Notes: generated from the sequence alone by a model not told the origin. DNA of 64,000 nucleotides from Serratia nevei (GCF_037948395.1 NZ_CP149940.1:2046001-2110000); one strand, 5' to 3'; positions 1 to 9,468 are shown, counted from the stretch's first letter. Program-made: numbers and translations.

Positions 1-1
1 G

Positions 2-358
2 TTGATCTGCGGGGTCGGCCTCGGCGGCTTCTGGGCGGAGCGAATCGGCTTCCTGTGCGGCATTCGCCAGGCGATGTTCAACCCCAATCTGTACCCGGAA
101 GAGCATATGCACGGCAAGATAGACCGGCCGGAAGAGTATCGCGATATCGCCACCAAGTGCGTGGAGGATTTCCGCGAGAAAAATCGCGATCGCTGTCTGG
201 TGGTGCTGTCGCGGCACGACGAGGTGCTGGATAACCGGCGCAGCGCCGAATTGCTGCATCACTACTACGAAATCGTCTGGGATGAACAGCAGACGCACAA
301 GTTCAAAAACATCTCACCCCATCTGCAGCGGATCAAGGCGTTCAAGGCGCTGGGTTAA
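2..358 (+). CDS. ycfP: YcfP family protein (UPF0227), 3' part only
   Basis: This is the C-terminal two thirds of a YcfP-type alpha/beta-hydrolase-like protein. The reading frame is open from the first bases of the window, so the true start lies outside it. About 118 of the usual 180 residues are visible, including the family-typical glycine-rich stretch near the beginning, [11 protein letters not shown], and the end IKAFKALG. The gene order ycfP, ndh, ycfJ is the same as in E. coli, which supports the call. The function of the family is not established. A terminator-like hairpin follows the stop codon. Confidence 0.88.
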   Translation: MICGVGLGGFWAERIGFLCGIRQAMFNPNLYPEEHMHGKIDRPEEYRDIATKCVEDFREKNRDRCLVVLSRHDEVLDNRRSAELLHHYYEIVWDEQQTHKFKNISPHLQRIKAFKALG

Positions 359-379
359 CAGTTTCATAACGCCGCCGCG

Positions 380-423
380 AGCCGCGCCCACCGTTTTGTA
401 CCGACGGAAAGTGCGGCTTTTTT
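380..423 (+). terminator. Probable Rho-independent terminator after ycfP
   Basis: AGCCGC at 380-385 pairs with GCGGCT at 413-418, with an inner CCGT/ACGG pairing, followed by six T residues. It separates ycfP from the ndh promoter region. Confidence 0.6.
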
Positions 424-541
424 GTACGCCAAGGTAAAGTTTTTCGTGGCAATCGGCAAAATTTAAAACTGTGACTCAGCGCTAACTATTTGAATCACAA
501 TCCCCAAAAAATCCCCGCGTCCAGCCTTTAACCAAAAAAAT

Positions 542-590
542 TTGATGTACGTCAATTTTGGTATGACCAAATAACCTCACATGTTATTCT
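542..590 (+). promoter_or_regulatory. FNR-type site and candidate ndh promoter
   Basis: TTGAT-GTAC-GTCAA at 542-555 differs from the FNR consensus TTGAT-N4-ATCAA at one position. A -10-like TATTCT lies at 585-590. With a start point near 597 the FNR box would be centred about 48 bp upstream, close to the position at which FNR represses ndh in E. coli (about -50). The site is seen directly; anaerobic repression of ndh by FNR is inferred by analogy. Confidence 0.6.
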
Positions 591-690
591 GGCCTTAGAG
601 AGCCGATTTATTTTAAGCGAACCCTATGTATTCTAAGGATATTATTTATTTACCCTGGAATAACAAATGGTTCACATTTAGGGGGTTATT

Positions 691-1995
691 TTGACAACGC
701 CAAAGAAGAAAATCGTTATTGTTGGCGGCGGCGCCGGTGGCTTGGAGCTGGCGACCAGCCTGGGCCATAAACTTGGCCGCAAGAACAAAGCGGAGATCAC
801 GCTGGTGGATCGCAACCACAGCCATTTGTGGAAACCGCTGCTGCACGAAGTGGCGACCGGTTCCCTCGATGACGGCGTGGATGCGCTCAGCTACCTGGCG
901 CACGCGCGCAACCACCATTTCAGCTTCCAACTGGGGTCGTTGACCAACATCAACCGCGAGACGCAAACGCTGCAGCTGGCGCAGATCTGCGACGAGCAGG
1001 GCGGCGAGCTGGTGCCGGCGCGCGAACTGCCGTACGACATCCTGGTGATGGCGCTGGGCAGCACCTCGAACGATTTCGGTACGCCGGGCGTGAAAGAGCA
1101 CTGCATCTTCCTGGATAACCCGCATCAGGCGCGCCGCTTCCACAACGAAATGCTCAACCTGTTCCTGAAGTTCTCGGCGCAGCCGGGGCAAAAAGAGCGG
1201 GTCAACATCGCCATCGTCGGCGGCGGCGCCACCGGCGTTGAGCTGTCCGCCGAACTGCACAACGCGGTGAAGCAGCTGCACAGCTACGGTTTCGAAGGCC
1301 TGGACAACAGCGCATTGAACGTGACGCTGGTGGAAGCCGGCGAGCGCATTCTGCCGGCGCTGCCGCCGCGCATTTCCGCTGCGGCGCACCAGGAGCTGAT
1401 CAAACTGGGCGTGCGCGTGCTGACCAACACCATGGTGACCAGCGCCGATGCCAAAGGCCTGAACACCAAAGGTGGCGAGTTCATCGATGCCGATCTGATG
1501 GTATGGGCGGCCGGCATCAAGGCGCCGGACTTCATGAAAGACATCGGCGGCCTGGAAACCAACCGCATCAACCAGCTGGTGGTGGAGCCGACGCTGCAGA
1601 CCACGCGCGATCCGAACATCTTCGCCATCGGCGACTGCGCCTCCTGCCCGAAAGAGGGCGGCGGTTTTGTGCCGCCGCGCGCTCAGTCGGCGCACCAGAT
1701 GGCCTCGCGCTGCGCCACCAATATTCTGGCGCTGATGAACGGCCAGACGCTGAAGCCATACGTGTATAAAGACCACGGCTCGCTGGTGTCGCTGTCGCGC
1801 TTCAGCACCGTCGGCAGCCTGATGGGCAACCTGATGCGCGGTTCGATGATGGTGGAAGGGCGCATCGCGCGCTTCGTTTACATCTCGCTGTACCGCATGC
1901 ACCAGGTGGCGCTGCACGGCTACATCAAAACCGGCCTGATGATGCTGGTAGGCGGCATCAACCGGGTGATCCGCCCGCGTCTGAAAATGCACTGA
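691..1995 (+). CDS. ndh: NADH dehydrogenase II (type II, non-proton-pumping)
   Basis: Membrane-associated FAD enzyme that oxidises NADH and reduces ubiquinone without pumping protons. The protein is 434 residues, the family length. An N-terminal FAD-binding motif (IVGGGAGG) is followed by a second dinucleotide motif near residue 172 (IVGGGATG), and the late FAD contact reads FAIGDCA. It aligns with E. coli Ndh nearly throughout and ends in the same RPRLK-H tail. The start is TTG, as in E. coli, preceded by a GGGGG-containing ribosome site. An upstream FNR box suggests anaerobic repression. A strong terminator follows. Confidence 0.97.
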   Translation: MTTPKKKIVIVGGGAGGLELATSLGHKLGRKNKAEITLVDRNHSHLWKPLLHEVATGSLDDGVDALSYLAHARNHHFSFQLGSLTNINRETQTLQLAQICDEQGGELVPARELPYDILVMALGSTSNDFGTPGVKEHCIFLDNPHQARRFHNEMLNLFLKFSAQPGQKERVNIAIVGGGATGVELSAELHNAVKQLHSYGFEGLDNSALNVTLVEAGERILPALPPRISAAAHQELIKLGVRVLTNTMVTSADAKGLNTKGGEFIDADLMVWAAGIKAPDFMKDIGGLETNRINQLVVEPTLQTTRDPNIFAIGDCASCPKEGGGFVPPRAQSAHQMASRCATNILALMNGQTLKPYVYKDHGSLVSLSRFSTVGSLMGNLMRGSMMVEGRIARFVYISLYRMHQVALHGYIKTGLMMLVGGINRVIRPRLKMH

Positions 1996-2012
1996 TCCTG
2001 CCTTTGTCGACC

Positions 2013-2046
2013 AACCCGCGCCGGTTCGCCCGCGCGGGTTTTTTTT
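2013..2046 (+). terminator. Rho-independent terminator of ndh
   Basis: AACCCGCGC at 2013-2021 pairs perfectly with GCGCGGGTT at 2032-2040, followed by a run of T. Confidence 0.85.
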
Positions 2047-2351
2047 ATGGCGGCGCGAGGCGAACGGCGGCGGTTGCTTGATTCTTCAGCATAAGCTGTC
2101 GTTAGTATGGGTAAAATTCTTAAGATTCCTCCTAAACAGCGGCGAAACGGCCGTTTTCCCGCATTTTTGGTCCCCTTGTCTTATTGCGGGCCCTCAAATC
2201 ATTGTGCAGACTTTACCTCGTTTACAGACGGCGCGTCGCGCACGCCGTAAACCGGGATACCGCAAGCCGCCCATGCGCAAAATAATAAGCGCGGTGCAGC
2301 CGGTCACAGACCCCGGACAAAATGCGTGGTAACACTTTCAGGAGGTTTCCT
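2047..2351. other. ndh-ycfJ intergenic region
   Basis: About 300 bases without a credible gene. It presumably carries the ycfJ promoter. A strong AGGAGGT ribosome site stands at 2340-2346 immediately before the GTG start of ycfJ. I see no further structure I can support. Confidence 0.4.
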
Positions 2352-2888
2352 GTGAACAAGTCAATGTTAGCCGGTGTTGGGATTGGTATCGCTGCCGCTC
2401 TGGGGATTGCCGCGGTAGCCAGCCTGGACGTCTTTTCTGCCGGTCCGCAGTACGCGCAGGTGCTCGCCGCAACGCCGATTAAAGAAACCATCAAAACGCC
2501 GCGTCAGGAATGCCGCAACGTCACCGTTACGCACCGTGCGCCGGTACAGGATGAAAACCGCATCGCCGGCTCTGTGCTGGGCGCAGTGGCGGGCGGCGTG
2601 ATCGGCCACCAGTTCGGCGGCGGTCGCGGGCGCGACGTGGCGACCGTGGTCGGCGCGCTGGGCGGCGGCTATGCCGGCAACCAGGTGCAAGGGGCGATGC
2701 AGAACAACGACGTCAGCACCAGCGTTCAGCAGCGTTGCAAAACGGTCTACGACAAGTCCCAGAAAATGCTGGGTTATGACGTGACCTACAAGATCGGTAA
2801 TCAGCAGGGCAAGATCCGCATGGATCACGATCCGGGCACGCAAATCCCGTTGGATAAAAACGGCCAGCTGGTGCTGAACAGAGCCTGA
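2352..2888 (+). CDS. ycfJ: YcfJ, glycine-zipper envelope protein
   Basis: A 178-residue protein with an N-terminal hydrophobic segment (about residues 5-25, signal or anchor) and a central glycine-zipper region (SVLGAVAGGVIGHQFGGG, then a second GALGGGYAGNQ repeat) of the Rick_17kDa_Anti/YmgG type. The GTG at 2352 is chosen because an ideal AGGAGGT lies six bases before it and the protein then begins MNKSMLAG like E. coli YcfJ. An in-frame ATG 30 bases upstream lacks such a site. The gene lies next to ndh as in E. coli. Its role is unknown; related proteins sit in the cell envelope. Confidence 0.9.
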   Translation: MNKSMLAGVGIGIAAALGIAAVASLDVFSAGPQYAQVLAATPIKETIKTPRQECRNVTVTHRAPVQDENRIAGSVLGAVAGGVIGHQFGGGRGRDVATVVGALGGGYAGNQVQGAMQNNDVSTSVQQRCKTVYDKSQKMLGYDVTYKIGNQQGKIRMDHDPGTQIPLDKNGQLVLNRA

Positions 2889-3152
2889 TCGCCACATTCG
2901 AATTAAGCCCGCGGGCAGTGTTAGTTCTGATCGTTTAACCCGGTTAAGCGAGCGGCGTTAACATTGACGCGGGTTTCTGTTTTCTGCCTGCCCAAAAATT
3001 TGCGATCGTTCTAATGTCTGCGTGCGATATCACTGGGCAAAACTTCAAAAAAGCCCCCGCGTTTGTTATATTATTGTGCAATTAAGCGGTGTGTTCGGTG
3101 CCAATCGCCGCACCGGTAAAACCCGAGTATTTCGTCTCGCAGAGATAACGAC

Positions 3153-3632
3153 ATGTTAGATTTTCGCTTTCCGACAGCGTTGCAAATGGTCCTTAGCGTC
3201 GCCGTAGCTGAGAAGCAGGGCATGCGTTCGACGAGCGCCACCCTCGCCGCCGCTCTGGAAGCCAACCCCAGCTTTATCCGCAAACTGATGGTCCCGCTGA
3301 CCAAAGACGGCATCATCGTTTCCACCCTGGGCCGAAACGGCTCTATCCACCTTGGCCGCCCGGCGGAAGAGATCACCCTGCGGGACATCTATCTGGCGGT
3401 GATCGACGACAAGCGCATCTGGGCTTCCCGCCCTGAAGTGCCGGCCCGCTGCCTGGTGAGCGCCAACGCCTGCTGGTATTTCAAATCGGTGGTGAACGAG
3501 GCCGAGCAGGCTTCGCTTGCGGTGCTGGCGCGCCACACCGTGGCCGATTCGCTGGCCGAACTGGAGCGGGGCGACAAGCGCGCCTGCGCGGAATACGCCG
3601 CCGAGCAAGAGGCCGAAGCCGCCGGTAAATAA
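3153..3632 (+). CDS. oqxR: Rrf2-family repressor, OqxR-like
   Basis: A 159-residue Rrf2-type winged-helix regulator. The N-terminal half holds the HTH (ATLAAALEANPSFIRKLMVPL) and wing. The sequence resembles Klebsiella OqxR, the local repressor of oqxAB, and it sits in the same place, convergent with the 3' end of oqxB. Cysteines are at about 100, 107 and 145, not the C-X5-C-X5-C spacing of IscR, so an iron-sulfur cluster is doubtful. Loss of OqxR raises OqxAB and RarA in Klebsiella; the same wiring here is inferred. Confidence 0.85.
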   Translation: MLDFRFPTALQMVLSVAVAEKQGMRSTSATLAAALEANPSFIRKLMVPLTKDGIIVSTLGRNGSIHLGRPAEEITLRDIYLAVIDDKRIWASRPEVPARCLVSANACWYFKSVVNEAEQASLAVLARHTVADSLAELERGDKRACAEYAAEQEAEAAGK

Positions 3633-3650
3633 TCGCGGATCGCATGCATA

Positions 3651-3679
3651 AAAAAGGTCGGGCAATGCCCGACCTTTTT
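3651..3679. terminator. Bidirectional terminator between oqxR and oqxB
   Basis: AAAAAGGTCGGGC and GCCCGACCTTTTT form a perfect stem with A and T runs on both sides. It serves both convergent genes. Confidence 0.9.
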
Positions 3680-3696
3680 GCATGTTAAGACGATGA

Positions 3697-6600
3697 TTAC
3701 GCCGTCTGCGGTTGCGCTTTGCGTGCCACCAGGCGCCGCAGGGTGACGTAGAACACCGGCGTCAGGAACAGCCCGAACAGGGTGACCCCCAACATGCCGG
3801 AGAACACCGTGATGCCGGTGACGCCACGCACCTCGGCGCCGGCGCCGTGGCCGAGGATCAGCGGGATGGTGCCGGCGATGAAGGCGATGGAGGTCATCAC
3901 GATCGGCCGCAACCGCAGGCGACAGGCCTCCAGCGCCGCCTCGACGATGCCTTTGCCCTGCATTTCCAGCTCGCGGGCGAACTCGACGATCAGAATGGCG
4001 TTTTTGCAGGCCAACCCCATCAGAACGACCAGCCCGACCTGCACGAACACGTTGTTGTCGCCGCCGGTCAGCCACACCCCGAACAGCGCCGACAGCATGG
4101 TCATTGGCACGATCAGGATCACCGCCAGCGGCAGCGTCCAGCTCTCATACAGCGCCGCCAGCGCAAGGAACGCCAGCAGCACCGCCACCGGGAATACCAC
4201 CAGCGCGGCGTTGCCCTGGGTCGATTGTTGGTAGCTCAGATCGGTCCACTGGATATTCATGCCGTTCGGCAACAGCTTGCCGGCCATCTGCGTCAGCGCG
4301 CCCATCGCCTGGGTTGAAGAGAGCACGCGCGGATCGGCGTCGCCGATCAGGTCTGCCGCCGGGAAGCCGTTATAGCGGATCATCGGATCCGGGCCGTAGG
4401 TGGTACCGATGCTGACCATACTGCCGATCGGCACCATTTCGCCCTTGTCGTTGCGGGTGCGCAGGTTGGCGATGTCCTCCACGCTGTCGCGGAACTGGCC
4501 GTCGGCCTGCGCCATCACCTTCCAGGTGCGGCCGTAGCGGTTGAAGTCGTTGATGTAAGACGAACCGAGGTAGGTCTGCAGCGTGCTGAACAGCGCATTA
4601 AGCGGTACCCCTTGCGCCTTGGCCTTGTCGCGATCGATTTTGGCGTCCAGCTGCGGCACGTTGGCCTGATACGAGGAGATCGGGAACCCCATCCCCGGCG
4701 TTTGCATAATGGCGCCGGACATGGTGTTGATCGCCGTTTGCAACGCGCCGTAGCCCAGCCCGGCACGATCCTGCACGTACAGCGAATAGCCGGAGCCTTG
4801 GCCAATGCCGAGGATCGGCGGCGGCATGATTGAGAAGGCGAAGCCTTCCTGAATCTGTGAAATGCGCGCGTTGATCTCGGCGTTGATCTGCGCCGCGGTG
4901 CGGGTACGGGTGCTCAACGACTCCAGCGCGAAGAACACCGTGCCGGTATTCGGCGTATTGGTGAACTGCAGCGCATTCAGGCCGGGGAAGGCCACCGCAT
5001 CGGTGACGCCGTCCACGCTCAGGCCGATGGCGCTCATCTTGCGGATCACTGCATCGGTGCGCTCCAGCGAGGCGCCTTCTGGCATCTTAACGCCGCCGAT
5101 CAGGTACAGCTTGTCCTGCGTCGGGATAAAGCCGCCGGGTACGGTCTTGAACATCACGCCGGCGGCGGCCAGCAGCAGCAGATAGACGACGAACACCGCG
5201 CCGCGCCGGCCCAGCACGCGGGAGACGCCGCGCTGATAGCGTTGCGAGCCGCTGGCGAAGAAGCGGTTGAACGGCCGGAACAACCAGCCGAACAGCCGGT
5301 CAATCAGGCGTGACGGCAGATCTTTCGGCGCGCCGTGCGGTTTAAGCAAGCGCGCCGCCAGCGCCGGCGACAGGGTCAGCGAGTTGATCGCGGAGATCAC
5401 CGTCGAGATGGCGATGGTGACGGCGAACTGTTTGTAGAACTGACCGGTGACGCCGGAAAGGAACGCCATCGGCACGAACACCGCGCACAGCACCACGGCG
5501 ATGGCAATGATCGGGCCGGAGACCTCGCGCATCGCCTGGTGCGCCGCCGCCAGCGGCGACAGCCCCTCTTCGATATTACGCTCGACGTTTTCCACCACCA
5601 CGATAGCGTCATCCACCACGATGCCGATCGCCAGCACCAGTCCGAACAGGCTGAGGGTATTGAGCGAGAAGCCCAGCATATACAGCGCGGCAAAGGTGCC
5701 GACCACGGAGATCGGGACCGCCAGCAGCGGAATGATCGAGGCGCGCCAGGTCTGCAGGAACAGAATGACCACCAGCACCACCAGGATCACCGCTTCCAGC
5801 AGGGTATCCACTACCGCGCGGATCGAATCGCGTACGAACACCGTCGGATCGTAAGGCGATTTCCAGCTCATGCCGTCCGGGAAGCGGGTCGCCAGCTCGG
5901 CCATCTTGCCGCGCACCGCGTCAGACAGCTCGATGGCGTTGGCGCCCGGCGACTGGAAGATACCGATACCGACCGCATCCTTGTTATTGAGCTGGGCGCG
6001 CAGCGCGTAGCTGCCGGAGCCCATTTCGATGCGCGCCACGTCGCGCAGCCGCACGATCTCGCCGTTGTCGCCGCTCTTGAGGATGATGTTGCCGAACTCT
6101 TCTTCGGTTTGCAGGCGGCCCTGGGCGTTGATCGACAGCAGATAGTCGCTGCGCGTCGGCATCGGCTCCGCGCCGAGCTGGCCGGCGGAGACCTGCACGT
6201 TTTGCTCCTGCATGGCGCTCACCACGTCGGAGGCGGTCAGGCCACGCGCGGCGACCTTGTTCGGATCGAGCCAGATGCGCATCGCATACTCACCGGCGCC
6301 GAAAATCTGCACCTGGCCGACGCCCGGCAGACGGGCGAGCTCATCCTTGACCTTCAGGGTGGCGTAGTTGCGCAGGTACAGCGAATCGTACTTGCCGGAA
6401 GGCGAGACCAGATGCACCACCAGCGTCAGCGCCGGGGACTGCTTCTGGGTGGTGATGCCCTGGCGGCGCACGTCTTCCGGCAGGCGCGCTTCGGCCTGCG
6501 CCACGCGGTTTTGCACCTGCACCTGCGCCTGATCGGGATCGGTGCCGGGGCGGAAGGTGACGGTGGTCACCAGCACGCCGTCGGAACCGGCGACCGATTT

Positions 6601-6840
6601 CATGTACATCATGTTTTCGACGCCGTTGATCGCTTCTTCCAGCGGCGTGGCCACCGTTTCAGCGATCTCTTTCGGGTTGGCGCCCGGGTATTCGGCGCGC
6701 ACCTGCACGCTGGGCGGCACCACGTCCGGGTACTCGCTGATCGGCAGCAGCGGGATGGCGATCGCCCCAGCGACAAAAATCAGGATCGACAGCACCGCGG
6801 CAAAGATCGGCCGGTCGATGAAAAAACGGGAAAAGTCCAT
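3697..6840 (-). CDS. oqxB: RND multidrug efflux pump inner-membrane subunit OqxB
   Basis: A 1047-residue HAE1-family resistance-nodulation-division transporter driven by the proton gradient. Twelve membrane segments and two large periplasmic loops are evident. The start MDFSRFFIDRPIFA and the TM4 acidic pair in GIVVDDAIVVVENVERN are typical. It aligns with OqxB (quinoxaline, quinolone and chloramphenicol efflux) better than with AcrB. It forms an operon with oqxA, 24 bases upstream, and would use a TolC-type outer channel, which is not encoded here. The flanking regulators oqxR and rarA and the chromosomal setting mark an intrinsic locus, not an acquired plasmid copy. Confidence 0.95.
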   Translation of the reverse strand: MDFSRFFIDRPIFAAVLSILIFVAGAIAIPLLPISEYPDVVPPSVQVRAEYPGANPKEIAETVATPLEEAINGVENMMYMKSVAGSDGVLVTTVTFRPGTDPDQAQVQVQNRVAQAEARLPEDVRRQGITTQKQSPALTLVVHLVSPSGKYDSLYLRNYATLKVKDELARLPGVGQVQIFGAGEYAMRIWLDPNKVAARGLTASDVVSAMQEQNVQVSAGQLGAEPMPTRSDYLLSINAQGRLQTEEEFGNIILKSGDNGEIVRLRDVARIEMGSGSYALRAQLNNKDAVGIGIFQSPGANAIELSDAVRGKMAELATRFPDGMSWKSPYDPTVFVRDSIRAVVDTLLEAVILVVLVVILFLQTWRASIIPLLAVPISVVGTFAALYMLGFSLNTLSLFGLVLAIGIVVDDAIVVVENVERNIEEGLSPLAAAHQAMREVSGPIIAIAVVLCAVFVPMAFLSGVTGQFYKQFAVTIAISTVISAINSLTLSPALAARLLKPHGAPKDLPSRLIDRLFGWLFRPFNRFFASGSQRYQRGVSRVLGRRGAVFVVYLLLLAAAGVMFKTVPGGFIPTQDKLYLIGGVKMPEGASLERTDAVIRKMSAIGLSVDGVTDAVAFPGLNALQFTNTPNTGTVFFALESLSTRTRTAAQINAEINARISQIQEGFAFSIMPPPILGIGQGSGYSLYVQDRAGLGYGALQTAINTMSGAIMQTPGMGFPISSYQANVPQLDAKIDRDKAKAQGVPLNALFSTLQTYLGSSYINDFNRYGRTWKVMAQADGQFRDSVEDIANLRTRNDKGEMVPIGSMVSIGTTYGPDPMIRYNGFPAADLIGDADPRVLSSTQAMGALTQMAGKLLPNGMNIQWTDLSYQQSTQGNAALVVFPVAVLLAFLALAALYESWTLPLAVILIVPMTMLSALFGVWLTGGDNNVFVQVGLVVLMGLACKNAILIVEFARELEMQGKGIVEAALEACRLRLRPIVMTSIAFIAGTIPLILGHGAGAEVRGVTGITVFSGMLGVTLFGLFLTPVFYVTLRRLVARKAQPQTA

Positions 6841-6864
6841 GGGTCAGAAGTCTCTGCTGGGAGC

Positions 6865-8052
6865 TTAGTTAAGTGCGGAGGCGATAGGGTTCATGGCGAC
6901 GGCTTTCGCGTCGACCGGCATGCCCGGCATAAACACTTTCTGCATGCCGTCGACGATCACCCGATCGCCGTTTGCCAACCCTTTCTGCACGATGCGCAAT
7001 CCTTCGGCCATGCGGCCCACGTCGATGTCGCGGCGCTGCGCCTTGCCGTCTTTATCGACGATGTAAACGAACTTGCGGTTCTGGTCGGTCATCACCGCTT
7101 TATCGTCGATCAGCATGGCGTTGAACTCGGCGCTGCCGGGCATCTGTACCCGGGCGAACAGCCCCGGCGTGAAGCGGCGCTCGCGGTTGTCGAGCAGGGC
7201 GCGCATGCGGATGGTGCCGGTCCCGGCGTTCAGCTGGTTATCGGTGAAATCCACCAGCCCCTGATGCGGGGTGCCGTCTTCGCCCACCAGGCCGACTTTC
7301 ACCGGCAGGCGCGCGTCGTGCCGGCCCTGCTGCTGATAGCGCAGGAAGGTGGCTTCATCCACGTCGAAATAGACGTAGACCTTGTCGAGCGACACCAGCG
7401 TCGTCAGCACGCTGGCGCTGTCGCCGGTGGTGACCAGGTTGCCGGCGGTGATCATTGCGCGGCTGGCGCGCCCGTCAATCGGCGCGGTAACGCGGGTAAA
7501 GTCGAGATTCAGCTGCGCCATGTCGAGCTGGGCCTGCGCTGCTAGCACGTTGCTTTGCGCCTGCGCGGCGGACGACCGGCGCTGCTCCCAGACTTCTTGA
7601 GAGATGGCCTGAGTGCCGATCAGTTTCTCGGTGCGCGAGGATTCGCTGCGCGCCAGGGCGGCCTGGTTGCGAGCTCGCACCAGCTCCGCCTGCGCCTGTT
7701 CGCGCGCGGCGCGGTAGGTGCGATCGTCGATGGTGAACAGCACCTGGCCTTTCTTCACCTCGTCGCCTTCGGTGTAGTTGACCCGCTCGATGTAGCCGGA
7801 GACCCGTGGGCGCAGCTGCACGCTTTGCACCGCTTCGACCCGGCCGTTGAAGGCATCCCATTGGCTGATGGGCTTGACCACCACGCTGGCGGCGCTGACC
7901 ACCGGCGGCGGTGGCGGGGCGTTGTGCGCGACGCTGTTGTCGCACCCGGCGAGCAGGGCGGCCAACAGCGCCACCCCGGAGAGCCGCTGGCCCAGAGCGA
8001 CGGCGCGCGTGCGGCCGCCGGCGTTGAACGATGAGTTTGGTTGATTTGCCAT
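6865..8052 (-). CDS. oqxA: RND periplasmic adaptor subunit OqxA
   Basis: A 395-residue membrane fusion protein that couples OqxB to the outer-membrane channel. It has an N-terminal lipoprotein-like signal ending LLAGC (cysteine near residue 38), a lipoyl/barrel half-motif (VQLRPRVSGYIERVNY), a long alpha-hairpin and a C-terminal beta-barrel. The tail VFMPGMPVDAKAVAMN matches OqxA. The first gene of the oqxAB operon, it is divergent from rarA across about 295 bases that probably hold the promoters. Expression is expected to be activated by RarA and repressed by OqxR. Confidence 0.94.
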   Translation of the reverse strand: MANQPNSSFNAGGRTRAVALGQRLSGVALLAALLAGCDNSVAHNAPPPPPVVSAASVVVKPISQWDAFNGRVEAVQSVQLRPRVSGYIERVNYTEGDEVKKGQVLFTIDDRTYRAAREQAQAELVRARNQAALARSESSRTEKLIGTQAISQEVWEQRRSSAAQAQSNVLAAQAQLDMAQLNLDFTRVTAPIDGRASRAMITAGNLVTTGDSASVLTTLVSLDKVYVYFDVDEATFLRYQQQGRHDARLPVKVGLVGEDGTPHQGLVDFTDNQLNAGTGTIRMRALLDNRERRFTPGLFARVQMPGSAEFNAMLIDDKAVMTDQNRKFVYIVDKDGKAQRRDIDVGRMAEGLRIVQKGLANGDRVIVDGMQKVFMPGMPVDAKAVAMNPIASALN

Positions 8053-8193
8053 TATTTTTATTCCGATAAGTAAGCGCGGTCAGGCCCCATACCCGGCCCT
8101 GTTCTCCGGGATTCGCCCCCGCGCCGGCGTGCGGCGAGGGGGCGGCTGCGCCCAGCAGCGGCGCAGCGTTAGGTTTTGAAACACATTGGTGTC

Positions 8194-8224
8194 ACATTAA
8201 TGTATCAATATCGGTTACATTAAT
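8194..8224. promoter_or_regulatory. Candidate operator between oqxA and rarA
   Basis: A perfect 10-bp palindrome, ACATTAATGT (8194-8203), is followed 23 bp later by a second ACATTAAT (8217-8224). The pair lies in the divergent oqxA/rarA promoter region, where OqxR or RarA would bind. Assignment to either protein is inference. Confidence 0.35.
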
Positions 8225-8347
8225 TGGGTGGAGTATAGTGGCGGCTTTCTGGTAAATGCAATAATAAAAATTGCATTTAAAGCGAAACTGTTGCAACGTA
8301 TGTGCATCGGGCAGAGGGTGACCCTGCCGAATGATGGGAGCATCAGC

Positions 8348-8704
8348 ATGAACACTACGGGCTTTATTACCGATTTGAAGGCGTGGATCGACAACAATCT
8401 GGAAGAGAAACTGGATATCAACACCGTGGCGGACCGCGCGGGCTATTCCAAATGGCATCTGCAGCGCATGTTCAAGCGCCAGACCGGCTACGCGCTGGGG
8501 GAGTATATCCGCATGCAAAAACTGAAAGTGTCGGCGGAGCGCCTGGCCAACAGCGGCGAGCCTATCGTCAGCGTGGCGATTTCGCTCGGCTTCGACTCAC
8601 AGCAGTCGTTCAACCGCAGCTTCAAACGCCAGTTTGGCCAAACGCCGGGCGACTGGCGCCGCGCGTTGGCACAGCCGGCGTCCATGGGGCGCACGCACCA
8701 CTGA
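8348..8704 (+). CDS. rarA: AraC/XylS-family activator, RarA-like
   Basis: A 118-residue single-domain regulator of the MarA/SoxS/Rob/RarA group with two helix-turn-helix motifs (INTVADRAGYSKWHLQRMF and PIVSVAISLGFDSQQSFNRSF) and no sensing domain. Start ATG at 8348 follows GGGAG and begins MNTTGFITDLKAWID, like other small AraC activators; the longer upstream frame is ignored. It is divergent from oqxAB, the usual place of rarA, whose product activates efflux pumps and porin changes. It could alternatively be a SoxS-like paralogue, but context favours RarA. Confidence 0.82.
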   Translation: MNTTGFITDLKAWIDNNLEEKLDINTVADRAGYSKWHLQRMFKRQTGYALGEYIRMQKLKVSAERLANSGEPIVSVAISLGFDSQQSFNRSFKRQFGQTPGDWRRALAQPASMGRTHH

Positions 8705-8724
8705 GCGGTTGGGCAGTGGGGATA

Positions 8725-8755
8725 AAAAAGCCTGAATTTGCGTTCGGGCTTTTTG
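8725..8755. terminator. Bidirectional terminator after rarA
   Basis: AAAAAGCC-TGAA pairs with TTCG-GGCTTTTT around a short loop, with A and T runs on both sides. It separates rarA from the convergent gene at 8773. Confidence 0.75.
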
Positions 8756-8772
8756 TCTTTACCCGTGGGGAT

Positions 8773-9468
8773 TCAAAAGTTGTCGCAACTGCCTGACTTC
8801 GCCACCGTGTCGCTGTCGCGGCAGAATATGCGAATCGCCTCGTTGAGGGAGTTTGAACGAGAAGGCGTCCAGTAGTTTTCAATGACCAGGTAGCGAACGG
8901 TGTGCTGGCGGGAGTGGAAACCAAGGACGTCAAATATGCCTTCAATAGCGGCAAGTACAGGGTTCGACGAGTCGATTTCATAGCGAATATCGACGATGGC
9001 CGCCTCCGGCGCCATCCAGGTGCGATTGGAAAGCGGCGGCACGCGAAACTTGAATGACGAGTTCGCGGATAGGCGCTGGCCATCAAGCTCTTTAAATTCA
9101 GCGGCGGGAACATAGCTCTGGTTGCCGCCCGGCAAGGTAATCTGCCCTTTTTCGTCGCGGGTGGCATACACATCCTCGGTGACTTTGTAGATCACTTGCT
9201 GGACGTCGGGGGGAATGATGCGGAAGGATTTTACGGTACGATCCGAAGGCGTGTCATTCGTCAGTTGGAACTCATAGGCTCTTCCGACGGATTGAACGAA
9301 AGCTAATGAAACGCTGCCGGCGAAGTACTGATAGGCGGCGCCCAATATCGCCACGAGAATCCCAGAGCCTACCAAAAATGCCGATACTTTCGCCAAACGG
9401 TTATTCGATTTTTCTTTAACGGGGCCTGTCTTTGGCCGCGGGGCATTGCCTTTCTTCTTACGCGCCAC
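8773..9468 (-). CDS. Hypothetical membrane-anchored protein
   Basis: I do not recognise this family. The protein is about 231 residues, with a very basic N-terminus (MARKKKGNAPRP), one hydrophobic segment at about residues 28-50 and a long, presumably extracytoplasmic domain rich in beta-prone stretches ending RDSDTVAKSGSCDNF. Start GTG at 9468 is preferred because AAGGGAGA lies just upstream; an in-frame ATG at 9483 is the alternative. Base composition is lower in GC than its neighbours, and it lies beside the tRNA-Ser repeat array, so horizontal arrival is possible but unproven. Confidence 0.65.
   Translation of the reverse strand: MARKKKGNAPRPKTGPVKEKSNNRLAKVSAFLVGSGILVAILGAAYQYFAGSVSLAFVQSVGRAYEFQLTNDTPSDRTVKSFRIIPPDVQQVIYKVTEDVYATRDEKGQITLPGGNQSYVPAAEFKELDGQRLSANSSFKFRVPPLSNRTWMAPEAAIVDIRYEIDSSNPVLAAIEGIFDVLGFHSRQHTVRYLVIENYWTPSRSNSLNEAIRIFCRDSDTVAKSGSCDNF

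Noticed and set aside
646..1992. 448-codon open frame on the minus strand opposite ndh
   Set aside because: A shadow of ndh in GC-rich DNA; its product is His/Gln/Ala/Val-rich with no family likeness.
5335..7545. 736-codon open frame on the plus strand opposite oqxAB
   Set aside because: It spans two genes on the other strand and gives a low-complexity His/Arg/Gln/Asp-rich product.
3697..8052. oqxAB as a plasmid- or transposon-acquired resistance module
   Set aside because: No IS26-type flanks are present and the local regulators oqxR and rarA are intact, so it is an intrinsic locus.
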